From assembly GCA_013911745.1 (NCBI GenBank), contig JACESO010000005.1, positions 1-54,014 of the forward strand: a stretch of 54,014 nt of DNA, written 5' to 3'. A program made the position numbers and the translations under genes. The stretch comes from Sphingobium sp. (GTDB lineage Bacteria; Pseudomonadota; Alphaproteobacteria; Sphingomonadales; Sphingomonadaceae). Of the stretch, positions 7,964-16,911 are shown one piece after another. The notes under the pieces are model-generated. The model worked only from the letters and a program-made list of their open reading frames with translations. It made no database searches and had not been told where the DNA came from. How positions within the stretch are numbered: the stretch's first letter is position 1; each line of letters opens with the position of its first letter.

Positions 7964-10468
7964 TTGAGACAGATCGTAACGCGGGCGCTGCTCGCGAGTG
8001 CTGCGCTATTGCCTGTTCAGATCGCTACCGCACAGGATAACGGCACCGATGCCCGCCTGCTGCCTGAAGTCGTTGCCGATGGCGAGCGCACCGACGACAG
8101 CTATGTCATGGGCACCGGCGCCGACGCCGGCACCACGCGCATCACTGAAAAGGAAATTCGCGCTCGCACGCCCGGATCAGGCGACGTCAATCAACTGCTC
8201 AAGGCGCTACCCACGATCCAGTTCCGCGGCGACGAGTTCCTCGCGACGCGGGAGGACATTCAGGACATCCGCCCGTCGGACATCGCCATTTCAGGCGGCC
8301 GTTTCTACGAAAACCTCATCAGCATCGACGGTATCGATGCCAATGCCCGTGTCGATATAACACAGGACAATCCCCAGCATTTTGCAGAGCCGACTGGGGC
8401 CGGCGCGCAATCTCTTTGGGTCGATGCCAATCTGGTTGGCGAGATCGTGGTGCGCGATTCCAACATTTCTGCCGAATATGGACGCTTCACCGGTGGCGTG
8501 CTGGACATCAAGACGCGCGATCCCAAGCGACGCTTCGGCTTCACGAGCACCCTGTCCTACACGTCCGACGCACTGACCCATTTCAAGATGTCGGACGCTT
8601 CGCGTGAGGCAATCGGCGACGATGCCATGCCAGAAAAGCCCTCCTTCGAAAAATGGCGCTACGGTGTTACAGTCGATGCCCCGCTCAACGACGATATCGG
8701 GTTGCTGCTGGGCTACAACCGGTCGCGCGCCGATGTGGTCTATACGCGCGGGGCCAATTATGGGAACAGCCGCTTCGGCCAGTCCAGTGTCAGCGACAAT
8801 TATCTAGCCAAGCTGGCCTACGACATCCGCACCGACCTGAAACTGAGCGGCCAGTTCGTCTACACGCCTTATGAGAGCGAGTCCGCATCTGCCAACGGCG
8901 TGGACAACATCGTCACGTCCCACGGCGGCGGCATTACCAGCAAACTGGAACTGAGCAAATCGGGCGATACCAATTGGTCGATCTCAGCCAGCCTCTCGCA
9001 CAGCGACACCAGTCGCGAGGCCTCTTCAGACAATTATTCAATCCCGTCCTGGACGACAAACGGCAATGTGTGTTCGGCTACCAATTGCACAATCGGTGGC
9101 TTTGGCGATGTCGATCAGTGGCAGAATAACTATGCCCTGACCGGCCGCTGGTCGACCATCTTCGGACCTGGTCGCCTGAGCCTCGGCGTGGACTATCAGA
9201 GGATCGAGGCCATGCGCAGCCGGCCCGATGATAATTATGCCTATTCGCGCGGGACCGACGAGGAGGACGCCGCCAATATCGTCTGCGCTGACGGCAACAG
9301 CCTGACCTGTGTCACCGGTGAATATGCACTGGAGCAATATTCGGTCTATGAAGCCTATCGGGCGCGGGTAAATCTCGACAGCTACGCTGCCTGGGCAGAA
9401 TATCAGTTGAAGCTCGGCACCGTCTCACTGCGCGGTGGCCTGCGCTATGATTATGAGAGCTTCCTGGGCAATCATAATTTCTCGCCGCGCCTGTCGGCCA
9501 GCTATGATCTTCCCTGGGACGGCTGGAACATCACGCTGGGCGCCAATCGCTATTATGGCCGTTCCATGCTCGCTTATGCCCTTCGCGAGCAATATCCTGA
9601 CAATTTCGTCTATCGTCGCGCCGCCACCACATCGGACTCCAGCCTGATCTATGCGGACAGTGACTGGTATCTCTACAGCACCAGCAAATCCGCCAGCTAT
9701 TCCGACGGCAACAAGAAGACACCCTATTCGGACGAACTGTCGGCGGCGCTGACTGCAGGCGTGCTGGGCGGGAGCCTGCGGATCAAGGGCATCTATCGCG
9801 AAGGCAAGGATGAATTCGTCCGCTCGGTTGGTGAAACGCTCACCACGACGCTCGCCAACGGCCGCACAACGACCTACACCAACTATGTCGTCACCAATGA
9901 CGGGTTTAGCAAATATCGTGGCCTGTCACTCGAATGGACACGCAGCTTCGGCAAACATTCGATCGCACTCAGCACAAACTTCTCCAAGACCAAGAGCAGC
10001 AACGACGATTATATCGTCGACATCGAGGATCTGATCGAAAACCCTCTGGTTGTGTTCGATGGAGAGGTGCGCAGCTATGCCGATGTGATGGCAATGAACC
10101 AGCGCCCCGACATGGCCGCCCCCCTGATCGTCAATGCCACCTGGACCGCCAACTGGCTGGACGATCGCATCACCACCAACATGAACCTGCGCTATCGCAG
10201 CGGTTTCGACAGGATTGAGGATACCGGCCAGAGCGCTACCGTGGATGGCACATCCTACGACCTTTACGACTATGTCCATTATCCCGATGCGTTCGACATG
10301 AACATGAACGCGCAGGTGGAGGTGATCCGCTCCCGCTATGGCACGCTGACCGCCGATGTGCGTGTGGCGAACCTGCTCGACAACACGCCGTCGCCCAACA
10401 GCAGCTCCACCTCTCAACCTTATCAATATGGCCGTTCCTTCTGGTTCGGGCTGAATTATCGCTTCTGA
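7964..10468 (+). CDS. TonB-dependent outer membrane receptor
   Basis: This 834-residue protein uses a TTG start (MRQIVTRALLASAALLPVQIATAQ signal peptide), with an AAGGGG-like ribosome site upstream. A plug domain follows (EIRARTPGSGDVNQLLKALPTIQF, then GGRFYENLISIDGID), then a long beta-barrel of alternating aromatic strands ending in FWFGLNYRF with the usual terminal Phe. A Cys pair in the barrel (NVCSATNCTIGG) may mark an extracellular loop disulfide. The di-haem peroxidase gene follows 4 bp after its stop and tonB lies nearby, all near the same candidate iron operator. This suggests a metal- or metallophore-linked uptake unit; the ligand is unknown. Confidence 0.88.
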   Translation: MRQIVTRALLASAALLPVQIATAQDNGTDARLLPEVVADGERTDDSYVMGTGADAGTTRITEKEIRARTPGSGDVNQLLKALPTIQFRGDEFLATREDIQDIRPSDIAISGGRFYENLISIDGIDANARVDITQDNPQHFAEPTGAGAQSLWVDANLVGEIVVRDSNISAEYGRFTGGVLDIKTRDPKRRFGFTSTLSYTSDALTHFKMSDASREAIGDDAMPEKPSFEKWRYGVTVDAPLNDDIGLLLGYNRSRADVVYTRGANYGNSRFGQSSVSDNYLAKLAYDIRTDLKLSGQFVYTPYESESASANGVDNIVTSHGGGITSKLELSKSGDTNWSISASLSHSDTSREASSDNYSIPSWTTNGNVCSATNCTIGGFGDVDQWQNNYALTGRWSTIFGPGRLSLGVDYQRIEAMRSRPDDNYAYSRGTDEEDAANIVCADGNSLTCVTGEYALEQYSVYEAYRARVNLDSYAAWAEYQLKLGTVSLRGGLRYDYESFLGNHNFSPRLSASYDLPWDGWNITLGANRYYGRSMLAYALREQYPDNFVYRRAATTSDSSLIYADSDWYLYSTSKSASYSDGNKKTPYSDELSAALTAGVLGGSLRIKGIYREGKDEFVRSVGETLTTTLANGRTTTYTNYVVTNDGFSKYRGLSLEWTRSFGKHSIALSTNFSKTKSSNDDYIVDIEDLIENPLVVFDGEVRSYADVMAMNQRPDMAAPLIVNATWTANWLDDRITTNMNLRYRSGFDRIEDTGQSATVDGTSYDLYDYVHYPDAFDMNMNAQVEVIRSRYGTLTADVRVANLLDNTPSPNSSSTSQPYQYGRSFWFGLNYRF

Positions 10469-10472
10469 CGGG

Positions 10473-11555
10473 ATGACGATCCGCTTCCTGCGCCCCGTTC
10501 GCCTCGTGATGATGCTGGCCTGCGCCGCCATAGTTGCGGGGCCGATGGTGCGGGCAACCGCCGAGCCGGCGAGCCTGCGACTTCTGTATGCGGGCTCGCC
10601 GGGAAGCTGGCCGCGCCCATTGCTAAAGGATGGCGCGGCCTTCAGCGAATTTGCCCCCTTGCCCGCAAGGCCGGCGATGAGCGATCGGGACAAGGCCCTT
10701 GCCGAGATCGGCCTGCGCCTGTTCGATGATCCAGCACTGTCCCGATCGGGCCAGATCGCCTGCGCATCCTGCCATAACAGCGAATTAGGTCTGGCCGATG
10801 GAATTCGCACATCCTTTGGCCACGACCGCCAGCGCGGCCGACGCAACGCCCAGTCGCTGTTCACCGCCGCGTGGATGACACCCCTCTTCTGGGATGGCCG
10901 CGCCGCAGACCTGGAGGCGCAGGCGCCGCATCCGCTGGTCGACGGCAAGGAAATGGCGAGCAGCATCCGCATCGTCGAGCGCCGGGTCAATCATGACCGG
11001 AGCTATCGGACTGCCTTCGCCAAACTCAATGGCCGGCGGCGGATAAGCATCGCCGACGTGAGCGCCGCGCTTGCCGCGCATGAGCGGACCCTACGACCGC
11101 CGCAATCGAAATGGTCCCGCTTCATCGCCGGCGATCATCGGGCACTGGATGACCAAGAACTGGAAGGGATGCATCTGTTCCGCACCAAGGCAGGTTGCGT
11201 CAATTGCCATAATGGACCGCTGCTGTCCGATCGGCAGTTCCACAATCTGGGCCTGAGCTTCTATGGCCGCCGGCTGGAGGATCTGGGCCGCTACGAGGTG
11301 ACCGGCGCAGCCGCAGATGTCGGCCGGTTCCGCACGCCTTCGCTGCTCGGCGTCAAGCAAACCGCTCCCTATATGCATGTCGGCCTGTTCCAGACACTCG
11401 ACAATGTCGTTGCCTTTTACAATGGCGGCGGCGGAAAGGACCGCACGAAGAGGCCCGGCAATGTGCCCAGCCCTCAGCCCGATCCACTGCTAGCACCGCT
11501 CGGGCTCAGCAAAACGGAGCGCGATGCCCTGATCGCCTTCCTCCAGACATTATAG
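10473..11555 (+). CDS. Di-haem cytochrome c peroxidase family protein (MauG/MbnH-type)
   Basis: This 360-residue protein has a signal peptide (FLRPVRLVMMLACAAIVAG...RATA) and two c-type haem sites, CASCHNSELGLADG in the N-terminal half and CVNCHNGPLLSDRQFH in the C-terminal half. It also has FWDGRAADLEAQAPHPL and RTPSLLGVKQTAPYMHVGLFQTL, which are standard for bacterial di-haem peroxidases and MauG/MbnH oxidases. It acts in the periplasm, either reducing peroxide or oxidising a protein residue. It starts 4 bp after the receptor stop, so the two are almost certainly co-transcribed. No MbnP-like partner was recognised in the window. Whether it is a peroxidase or a modifying oxidase is open. Confidence 0.88.
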   Translation: MTIRFLRPVRLVMMLACAAIVAGPMVRATAEPASLRLLYAGSPGSWPRPLLKDGAAFSEFAPLPARPAMSDRDKALAEIGLRLFDDPALSRSGQIACASCHNSELGLADGIRTSFGHDRQRGRRNAQSLFTAAWMTPLFWDGRAADLEAQAPHPLVDGKEMASSIRIVERRVNHDRSYRTAFAKLNGRRRISIADVSAALAAHERTLRPPQSKWSRFIAGDHRALDDQELEGMHLFRTKAGCVNCHNGPLLSDRQFHNLGLSFYGRRLEDLGRYEVTGAAADVGRFRTPSLLGVKQTAPYMHVGLFQTLDNVVAFYNGGGGKDRTKRPGNVPSPQPDPLLAPLGLSKTERDALIAFLQTL

Positions 11556-11559
11556 CCAT

Positions 11560-11949
11560 TCAGAGCGGAGAGCGCCGCGCCATGTTGTCGAGCGCGAAGC
11601 CGATCAACGCGGCCGCGCAGGGCGTAACGAACAGGACGAGGAACCCCCAGGCCACGGGATCGGCAAAACCTACCATCAGTGCAGGCAGACCGAGCAGCGC
11701 AATCAGGATGTTGGGCGTCACCAGCGCCATCCTGGCCCAGGCGCGGTGCGGCACTAGGAACAGCATGTTGCAGAGATAGAGGACGGCCGTGCCCGCTGAT
11801 AACCAGGCGATCATCTCGTCCGTTCCCGCGCCCACACGGTCCTCCAGGAAATACCAGGACAGGTAGCTCAGGAACTGAAAACCATGCAGAGCCAGGAACA
11901 TGAAGTTCACACTGCGCGCCACGAAATGGGGAATGGAGAGCACTGCCAT
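11560..11949 (-). CDS. Four-helix inner membrane protein of unknown function
   Basis: This 129-residue protein has four hydrophobic segments: NFMFLALHGFQFLSYLSWYFL, MIAWLSAGTAVLYLCNMLFLV, MALVTPNILIALLGLPALMVGF and VAWGFLVLFVTPCAAALIGFAL. It is convergent with the di-haem peroxidase gene (4 bp between stops) and divergent from tonB, sharing the 52-bp intergenic region that holds a Fur-like motif. No family was recognised with certainty. The context suggests an iron-regulated membrane accessory to the receptor/TonB unit. Confidence 0.65.
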   Translation of the reverse strand: MAVLSIPHFVARSVNFMFLALHGFQFLSYLSWYFLEDRVGAGTDEMIAWLSAGTAVLYLCNMLFLVPHRAWARMALVTPNILIALLGLPALMVGFADPVAWGFLVLFVTPCAAALIGFALDNMARRSPL

Positions 11950-11958
11950 CAGTTAATA

Positions 11959-11984
11959 ATATGCTATTGAGAATCTTGAGCAAC
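11959..11984 (+). promoter_or_regulatory. Candidate Fur-type operator in the tonB divergent promoter
   Basis: ATTGAGAATCTTGAGCAAC (11966-11984) matches 13 of 19 positions of the Fur-like consensus. The 24-mer ATATGCTATTGAGAATCT plus TGAGCA shares 19 of 24 bases with the motif before the TonB receptor. It sits in the 52-bp gap between tonB and the divergent membrane protein, so it could control both. Confidence 0.5.
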
Positions 11985-12001
11985 AAGATTAGGGCGCGGG
12001 C

Positions 12002-12712
12002 ATGGATTTTTCGCGCACGACTTCCGGCCTGCTGACGCTGGGTGTTCATGGGTTAGTTATCGGCCTCGTCCTGATGCAGCGATCCTTCGGCGCTGCTCCC
12101 ACGACCGACACTGCAGCCCTCTCCGTCTTCGCCCTGCCCGCCCAACCGCAGTCCACTCCCAAGGTTGAACCGCAGCCGGAAAGAGCTCAACTCGCTTCAC
12201 CGGCACCGCCCCCAAGCCTGGCGCTACCCACAATGATGCCCGCTCAGCCGCTTCTGCGTCAGCCTGCTCCCCTGGTGCGATTGGCAACCCCGGTCCATAT
12301 TGCGGCGCCTCCGCAGATGATTGCTTCGCGCTCGGCTCAAAGCAGCACGTCAATGGGCAGCGCTCCCGCAGCGGATATAGGCGATACCGCCCCGAACGCA
12401 GCCCCATCGCCCGATCCCGGCAAGGATGATGCCTATGCCCGCAAAGTCCTGGCCTGGATCGGCCGACACAAGGATTATCCCCGCAGCCTCGCACGCGAAG
12501 GGACCGAAGGCACTGTCCTCGTCCGCCTGCATCTCGCGTCGGACGGCGATCTGGAGGATGTCGCGCTAGCCCGCAGCAGCGGTTTTGCGGAGTTGGATCG
12601 ACTGGCGCTCGACCAGTTGCGCACAGCCACGCCCTATCCCCGGCCGCCGCGGAATTTGCCGGCAATGGCACGCCGCTTCCTGGTGCCGATGCGCTATCGT
12701 CTGGCAGGATGA
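12002..12712 (+). CDS. tonB: Energy transducer TonB
   Basis: This 236-residue protein has an N-terminal membrane anchor (LLTLGVHGLVIGLVLMQRSF), a Pro/Ala/Gln-rich periplasmic spacer (about residues 38-135) and a C-terminal TonB domain (about 140-236: WIGRHKDYPRSLAREGTEGTVLVRLHL, FAELDRLALDQLRTATPYPRPP, RFLVPMRYRL). It transmits proton-motive force from ExbB/ExbD to outer membrane receptors. No exbB or exbD gene is in the window, so it must use complexes encoded elsewhere. The position next to a receptor and a shared Fur-like motif suggests a dedicated TonB for that receptor. Confidence 0.9.
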   Translation: MDFSRTTSGLLTLGVHGLVIGLVLMQRSFGAAPTTDTAALSVFALPAQPQSTPKVEPQPERAQLASPAPPPSLALPTMMPAQPLLRQPAPLVRLATPVHIAAPPQMIASRSAQSSTSMGSAPAADIGDTAPNAAPSPDPGKDDAYARKVLAWIGRHKDYPRSLAREGTEGTVLVRLHLASDGDLEDVALARSSGFAELDRLALDQLRTATPYPRPPRNLPAMARRFLVPMRYRLAG

Positions 12713-13353
12713 CCTATCGCGTATCGACCAACATACGTCGTTCCGATACGATGGTGGGAATGTCGCCTTAGGCCGGAACCGGCCATTCAGAAGTTGACAG
12801 CTGGCGGGCAGCAAGCGCCATTAGTTGCCGTCTGCCCGGCGCTCCGATGAGACCAAAAGCGACCGTTCCAACCCAATGTAATCCAGCGGGCTGGCGATGC
12901 GTATTTCGTCGTATCGGCGGCTTGAGATCTGACAGGCAGAGGCTCCGAATATTGTCGGCTGCAACACTTTGATCCACCTTAACGCTTAAAGTGTCACCCA
13001 AGTCGAGATCGTCCAAGAGCTGCGCCCAGCGCTGCTAATGCCCGATAGGCACCTCGGGTCATCTGGCGACGCATCTTCGTCGACAAGGCTTTCCATCGTG
13101 CGCTGGACGCGTTGCACGTTCATGGCGCCCGTGGTCTTGCTAAAACCACCCTCACCGGGCGGGATTATCTGACCGAGGTCTATGTGAAGAGCGCCGCCGG
13201 CTTCGAGATCCGGGCGCAGTTGATCATGCGTCGACGGCTGGTCCAGCAGAGATTGGCGGGTCCATTTTTCCCAAGCGAGGTTCTCAAACTTTTCCACAGC
13301 GACGTTGCAAAATATACCTCGTGCTGACGCCGAATGGTAATTGTTTGTTTTAG
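12713..13353. other. Intergenic region between tonB and the first SDR gene
   Basis: About 640 bp. Several short frames exist on both strands (12768-13016 minus, 13112-13327 plus) but none has a recognisable domain, a clear ribosome site or a plausible length. The minus-strand frames could be decayed coding sequence. I see no RNA gene or terminator of note. Confidence 0.4.
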
Positions 13354-14112
13354 CTAACTGCCATCTGTGATCAGGGTGCCCCCATCGACAACCAGATTGT
13401 GGCCCGTGACAAACGCACCTGCCGTCGAAGCGAGGAAGACTGCGCTGCCTGCTACTTCCTCCATCTCGCCCGGCCGGCGCAACGGCGTCATCTGCATTCG
13501 CCGTGCCATAAATGCGTCGTCGGCCAGCAGCGACGCCGACAGTTCGGTGCGGATGAGGCCCGGCGACAGGGCGTTGACCCGCACATTGCGCGGCCCCCAC
13601 TCGACCGCAAGGTTGCGGGCGAGCTGTGCCACGCCCGCCTTGGCCAGAGCATAGGCGTTGATCGCACCATTGCCGCGCAAGCCCGACAGGCTGGCGACCA
13701 GGATCGCGGACCCACCGCCTGTCGCGGCGATGTAGGGCAAGGCGAGATTGCACAGGCGGACCTGGCTGCGCAGGTTGATCGCCATCACCCGATCATAATC
13801 CGCCATGTCGATAGTAGCGAACGGCCCCGCACGCCCGGTGATCCCGGCGTTGCAGACGAGAATGTCGAGGCGGCCGAAATGGGCCATCGTGCCATCGACC
13901 AGCGCATCAAGTTGCGCGTCGTCGGCCACGTCCGCCGCAATTGCCAGCGTATTCAGTTGCTCCCCGACCCTCTGGCTGTCTAAGGCATCTTCGCTGGAGA
14001 TTACGACCTTCGCGCCATGGCCCTGAAGCGCCCGCGCGATGGCAAGGCCAATGCCCCGCGTCGATCCGGTAACGATCGCGACCCTGCCGGCAAGATCGAA
14101 CAACGGCGTCAA
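13354..14112 (-). CDS. SDR family oxidoreductase
   Basis: This 252-residue classical short-chain dehydrogenase has the cofactor motif TGSTRGIG (residues about 15-22), NAG in VCNAGITG, the catalytic YALAK and a C-terminal DGG (VVDGGTLI). It probably oxidises or reduces a hydroxyl/keto group using NAD(P). It starts at 14112, overlapping the cupin stop by 4 bp, so it is the third gene of a coupled unit with the FAH-family and cupin genes. The substrate cannot be inferred from the sequence alone. Confidence 0.88.
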   Translation of the reverse strand: MTPLFDLAGRVAIVTGSTRGIGLAIARALQGHGAKVVISSEDALDSQRVGEQLNTLAIAADVADDAQLDALVDGTMAHFGRLDILVCNAGITGRAGPFATIDMADYDRVMAINLRSQVRLCNLALPYIAATGGGSAILVASLSGLRGNGAINAYALAKAGVAQLARNLAVEWGPRNVRVNALSPGLIRTELSASLLADDAFMARRMQMTPLRRPGEMEEVAGSAVFLASTAGAFVTGHNLVVDGGTLITDGS

Positions 14113-14624
14113 TGCTTGTCTTCGGGCTTGTCTTCGGGGAGCGGCTGGCCGTTGTGCAGATAGGCGGGCGCCTCAATCAGGATGAAGGCGATGCGGCAGG
14201 GCTTGTCGGTGACGTTGCGCCAGAGATGATTGGTGCCGCGCTGGATGATGACGCCCCCCTCCCGAACTGTGGTCTTGCGACCGTCGTCCAGTTCCAGTTC
14301 GACCTCGCCCGACATCACGATGCCATAGTCGATGCTGTTGGTGCGGTGCATCGGCGACTCCTTGCCTGGCAACATGTCGACAATGCGGATCACCGAGCCC
14401 TGGTTGAGGGTGAGGCCGGCGTCGCGCAAGCGACCATCGGTTTCGTCATTATTGTCGGCCGGCACGGTGGACGTCGTCCACAGGAGCAGGAAGGAGGCGT
14501 CGCCCGACGGGATCATCCGGGTCGGCGTGACATCTTCCGACTTGAAGATCGCGCGGCCATCGGCATCGTGGCCGGTAACGACGCGCTGGACCGGGGAAAG
14601 GCCGGAATCGCTGAGGTCGGTCAT
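14109..14624 (-). CDS. Cupin domain protein
   Basis: This 171-residue protein, read from ATG 14624 (MTDLSDSGLS), has a single C-terminal cupin barrel. Motif 1 includes SPMHRTNSIDYGIVMSGEVELELD and motif 2 GGVIIQRGTNHLWRNV. The His in MHRT, the E in GEVELE and the His in NHLW could bind a metal, although the set is not the full canonical one. Single cupins beside FAH-family hydrolases and SDRs in aromatic catabolism can be isomerases, decarboxylases or regulatory sensors. It lies 2 bp after the FAH-family gene stop and overlaps the SDR start by 4 bp. Confidence 0.82.
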   Translation of the reverse strand: MTDLSDSGLSPVQRVVTGHDADGRAIFKSEDVTPTRMIPSGDASFLLLWTTSTVPADNNDETDGRLRDAGLTLNQGSVIRIVDMLPGKESPMHRTNSIDYGIVMSGEVELELDDGRKTTVREGGVIIQRGTNHLWRNVTDKPCRIAFILIEAPAYLHNGQPLPEDKPEDKH

Positions 14625-14625
14625 T

Positions 14626-15582
14626 TTATTGCTCTCCACGATGGGCGATGACCTGCTGGTCGATGATGCCGAAGGGCGCGCGCCCGTCTGCGAGGCGGCC
14701 CTCCATGCGGATACGGTCGCCAAAGCGCATGAAGGCGGTGCGGGCCGCGCCTTCGTCGACGATCTCGATCCCGCGCCGTTCGGCGATGCAGGAGGACCCG
14801 ACCTCGCGGAAATTGGCGTTGGAAACCGTGCCTGAGCCGATCACCGTGCCGGCCACGAGATGGCGGGTCCGCGCCGCATGGGCGACCAGTTCATGAAAAC
14901 CGAAGCCCATATGTTCACCGTTGGCGGCGCCAAAGCGCTGGCCATTCCAGTCGACCAGCAGGTCCATGGCAACCCGGCCATCGCGCCATTGGTCGCCCAG
15001 TTCGTCCAGCGTCACCGCAAAGGGCGCCATGGAGCAGGCAGGCTTGGCCTGAACCCAGCCAAAGCCGCTCTTCATTTCGGGACCGGCGAGCGCGCGCAAC
15101 GACCAGTCGTTGATCTGAACGATCAGGCGGATATGCGCCATCGCATCTGCGGGCGTGATGCCCATCGGCACGGCGTCGACGATGACGCCGAACTCACCCT
15201 CGAAATCGATGCCGAGAGTCTCGTCAGGCATGGGGACATCGTCATGCGGACCGTAGAAATGATCCGAGACACCCTGATACATCAGCGGCCGCCCGGTTTT
15301 TTCCGGAGTGATGCCGAGTACCTTGTCCATCAGCGCGCCATGGCTTTCGAACGCCGAACCATCGAGCCACTGCCAGGCGCGCGGCAGGGGGGCGGCGAGG
15401 TCGGCAGAATCGAGCGGATGCGGAAAATCGGTGATGGCGGCGAGCGTCGGCAAAACGTCCGTCCAGCTTTCGAGCGCAGCCTGGAGCGTGGCGACGGCGG
15501 GCTGCGCATAATGGCTGCCATCGGGCGACAGGAGGACCAGTCGCCCATCCCTGCCGCCATCCCTGATCGTCGCCAGCCGCAT
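14626..15582 (-). CDS. Fumarylacetoacetate hydrolase (FAH) family protein
   Basis: This 318-residue protein has the FAH catalytic domain in its C-terminal two thirds: GIDFEGEFGVIVD with the metal ligands Glu128 and Glu130, QINDW with Asp159, and the loop GSGTVSN near 249-255, with Lys180 in QAKP. Members hydrolyse C-C bonds of acylpyruvate-type products of aromatic ring cleavage or decarboxylate/hydrate such intermediates. It is first in the FAH-cupin-SDR unit and is divergent from the alpha/beta hydrolase gene. Together with the VOC ring-cleavage protein at 17504-18574 it suggests a downstream step of aromatic degradation. Confidence 0.88.
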   Translation of the reverse strand: MRLATIRDGGRDGRLVLLSPDGSHYAQPAVATLQAALESWTDVLPTLAAITDFPHPLDSADLAAPLPRAWQWLDGSAFESHGALMDKVLGITPEKTGRPLMYQGVSDHFYGPHDDVPMPDETLGIDFEGEFGVIVDAVPMGITPADAMAHIRLIVQINDWSLRALAGPEMKSGFGWVQAKPACSMAPFAVTLDELGDQWRDGRVAMDLLVDWNGQRFGAANGEHMGFGFHELVAHAARTRHLVAGTVIGSGTVSNANFREVGSSCIAERRGIEIVDEGAARTAFMRFGDRIRMEGRLADGRAPFGIIDQQVIAHRGEQ

Positions 15583-15759
15583 CGCTTCTCCTCTCGTTCT
15601 TGTCGGCAGAAGCGATGGGACAGGGCAGCGGCATGGTCAAAGCCAATTGATGGATAGTGGGCTTCCACGGTTTCAATTTGATCCGGGCCATCCATGTGGG
15701 TTTGTGATGCGGTGGATGAAGCTGCCCATGCCGGCGGCGCGACAATCGAGAGGATCTGC

Positions 15760-16911
15760 ATGTTCGAGCCCTTCCCCGGAAATTATGTCTGGAATCTCGC
15801 CACCAATCTGGCGCTGGTGTGCGGCGGCAACCATGGCGAGATCGACGAGGCGAACCGGCCCATCATGGAGGCGGCCAAGGCCGGGGCCGACGCCGGCAGC
15901 GCGCTGATGTTCGACAGCTGGCTGCGGGTGGCGGATCAGGTCGCGGCCAATGGCGCGGCGGACGAAGCGGCCGGCTATGCCTTGTCCGCGGGGACCAAAT
16001 ATCTGCGCGCTTCTGGCTATTATCTGGCGGCCGAACGGATGCAGAGCCGCGACTATGCGCCGCGCTGGGCCGCCTATGATCGGGGGCTGGAGCTGTACGC
16101 CAAGGGGGTGGCGCTGCGCGGGCTGCATGTCGACTTTGTCGAGATCCCTTATGAGGACAGCGCCTATACTGGCATCTTCGTCCATGACGGATCGGGGACG
16201 CCGCGCCCCACTCTGGTGTCGGTCAACGGCCTCGATTCCATGAAGGAACAGGTCAATATGGCAGGGCACGGCGCGTCCAATCTGGAACGCGGTATCAACA
16301 CGCTGTTCGTGGACCAGCCCGGCACCGGCGAAGCGCTGCGCAAGCGCGGACTGACGGCGGTGTTCGATGCCGAACGCTGGGGATCGCCCGCCTTCGACTA
16401 TCTGCTGACGCGCGACGACGTACTCCATGAACGGATCGGCATTTTCGGCCTGTCCTTCGGCGGCTATCATGCGCCGCGCATCGCCGCCAATGATCCGCGA
16501 TATGCACTGTGCGCGGTGATGGGCGCGAACCATGTCTGGGGCCGGCGCCAGCGCGAGCGGGTCGCCAATGAAGGCGAGAACCCGGTGCCGCATTATTGGG
16601 ACCATGTGATGTGGGTGTTCGGCTTCGACAATCAGGCCGATTTCCTGGCCTATGCCGACCAGATCACGCTGGACGGACAGGTCGAGAAGATCGGGGTGCC
16701 ATTTCTCATCACTCATGGCGAGAATGACCGGCAAATACCCGCCTTTAACGCGCAGTTGAGCTACGACCAGGCGGTCAATTCCTCCAAGCGCACACTGCGC
16801 ATGTTCACGAAGGCCGATTTCGAGGTCGAGCATTGCGGCGCCGACAATGGCACGGGGATGCGCGACTATATCGCCGACTGGTGCGCGCAGACTTTCGCGG
16901 AGATGGGTTGA
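15760..16911 (+). CDS. Alpha/beta hydrolase resembling C-C bond hydrolases (2,6-dihydropseudooxynicotine hydrolase-like)
   Basis: Read from ATG 15760, which follows GAGAGG at 6 bp, the protein has 383 residues; an earlier ATG at 15694 lacks such a site. It has the nucleophile elbow GLSFGGY (Ser232), Asp323 in HGENDRQIP and His358 in EVEHCGAD. The helical N-terminal region of about 130 residues (AAGYALSAGTKYLRASGYYLAAERMQ) ahead of the hydrolase core is typical of the DHPON hydrolase / FrsA-like group. Such enzymes cleave a C-C bond in a diketone-like intermediate. The VOC gene follows with a 1-bp overlap (TGATG). Confidence 0.85.
   Translation: MFEPFPGNYVWNLATNLALVCGGNHGEIDEANRPIMEAAKAGADAGSALMFDSWLRVADQVAANGAADEAAGYALSAGTKYLRASGYYLAAERMQSRDYAPRWAAYDRGLELYAKGVALRGLHVDFVEIPYEDSAYTGIFVHDGSGTPRPTLVSVNGLDSMKEQVNMAGHGASNLERGINTLFVDQPGTGEALRKRGLTAVFDAERWGSPAFDYLLTRDDVLHERIGIFGLSFGGYHAPRIAANDPRYALCAVMGANHVWGRRQRERVANEGENPVPHYWDHVMWVFGFDNQADFLAYADQITLDGQVEKIGVPFLITHGENDRQIPAFNAQLSYDQAVNSSKRTLRMFTKADFEVEHCGADNGTGMRDYIADWCAQTFAEMG

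Noticed and set aside
12768-13327. Short frames on both strands between tonB and the SDR gene
   Set aside because: No domain, no ribosome site, and no frame stands out; left as intergenic.
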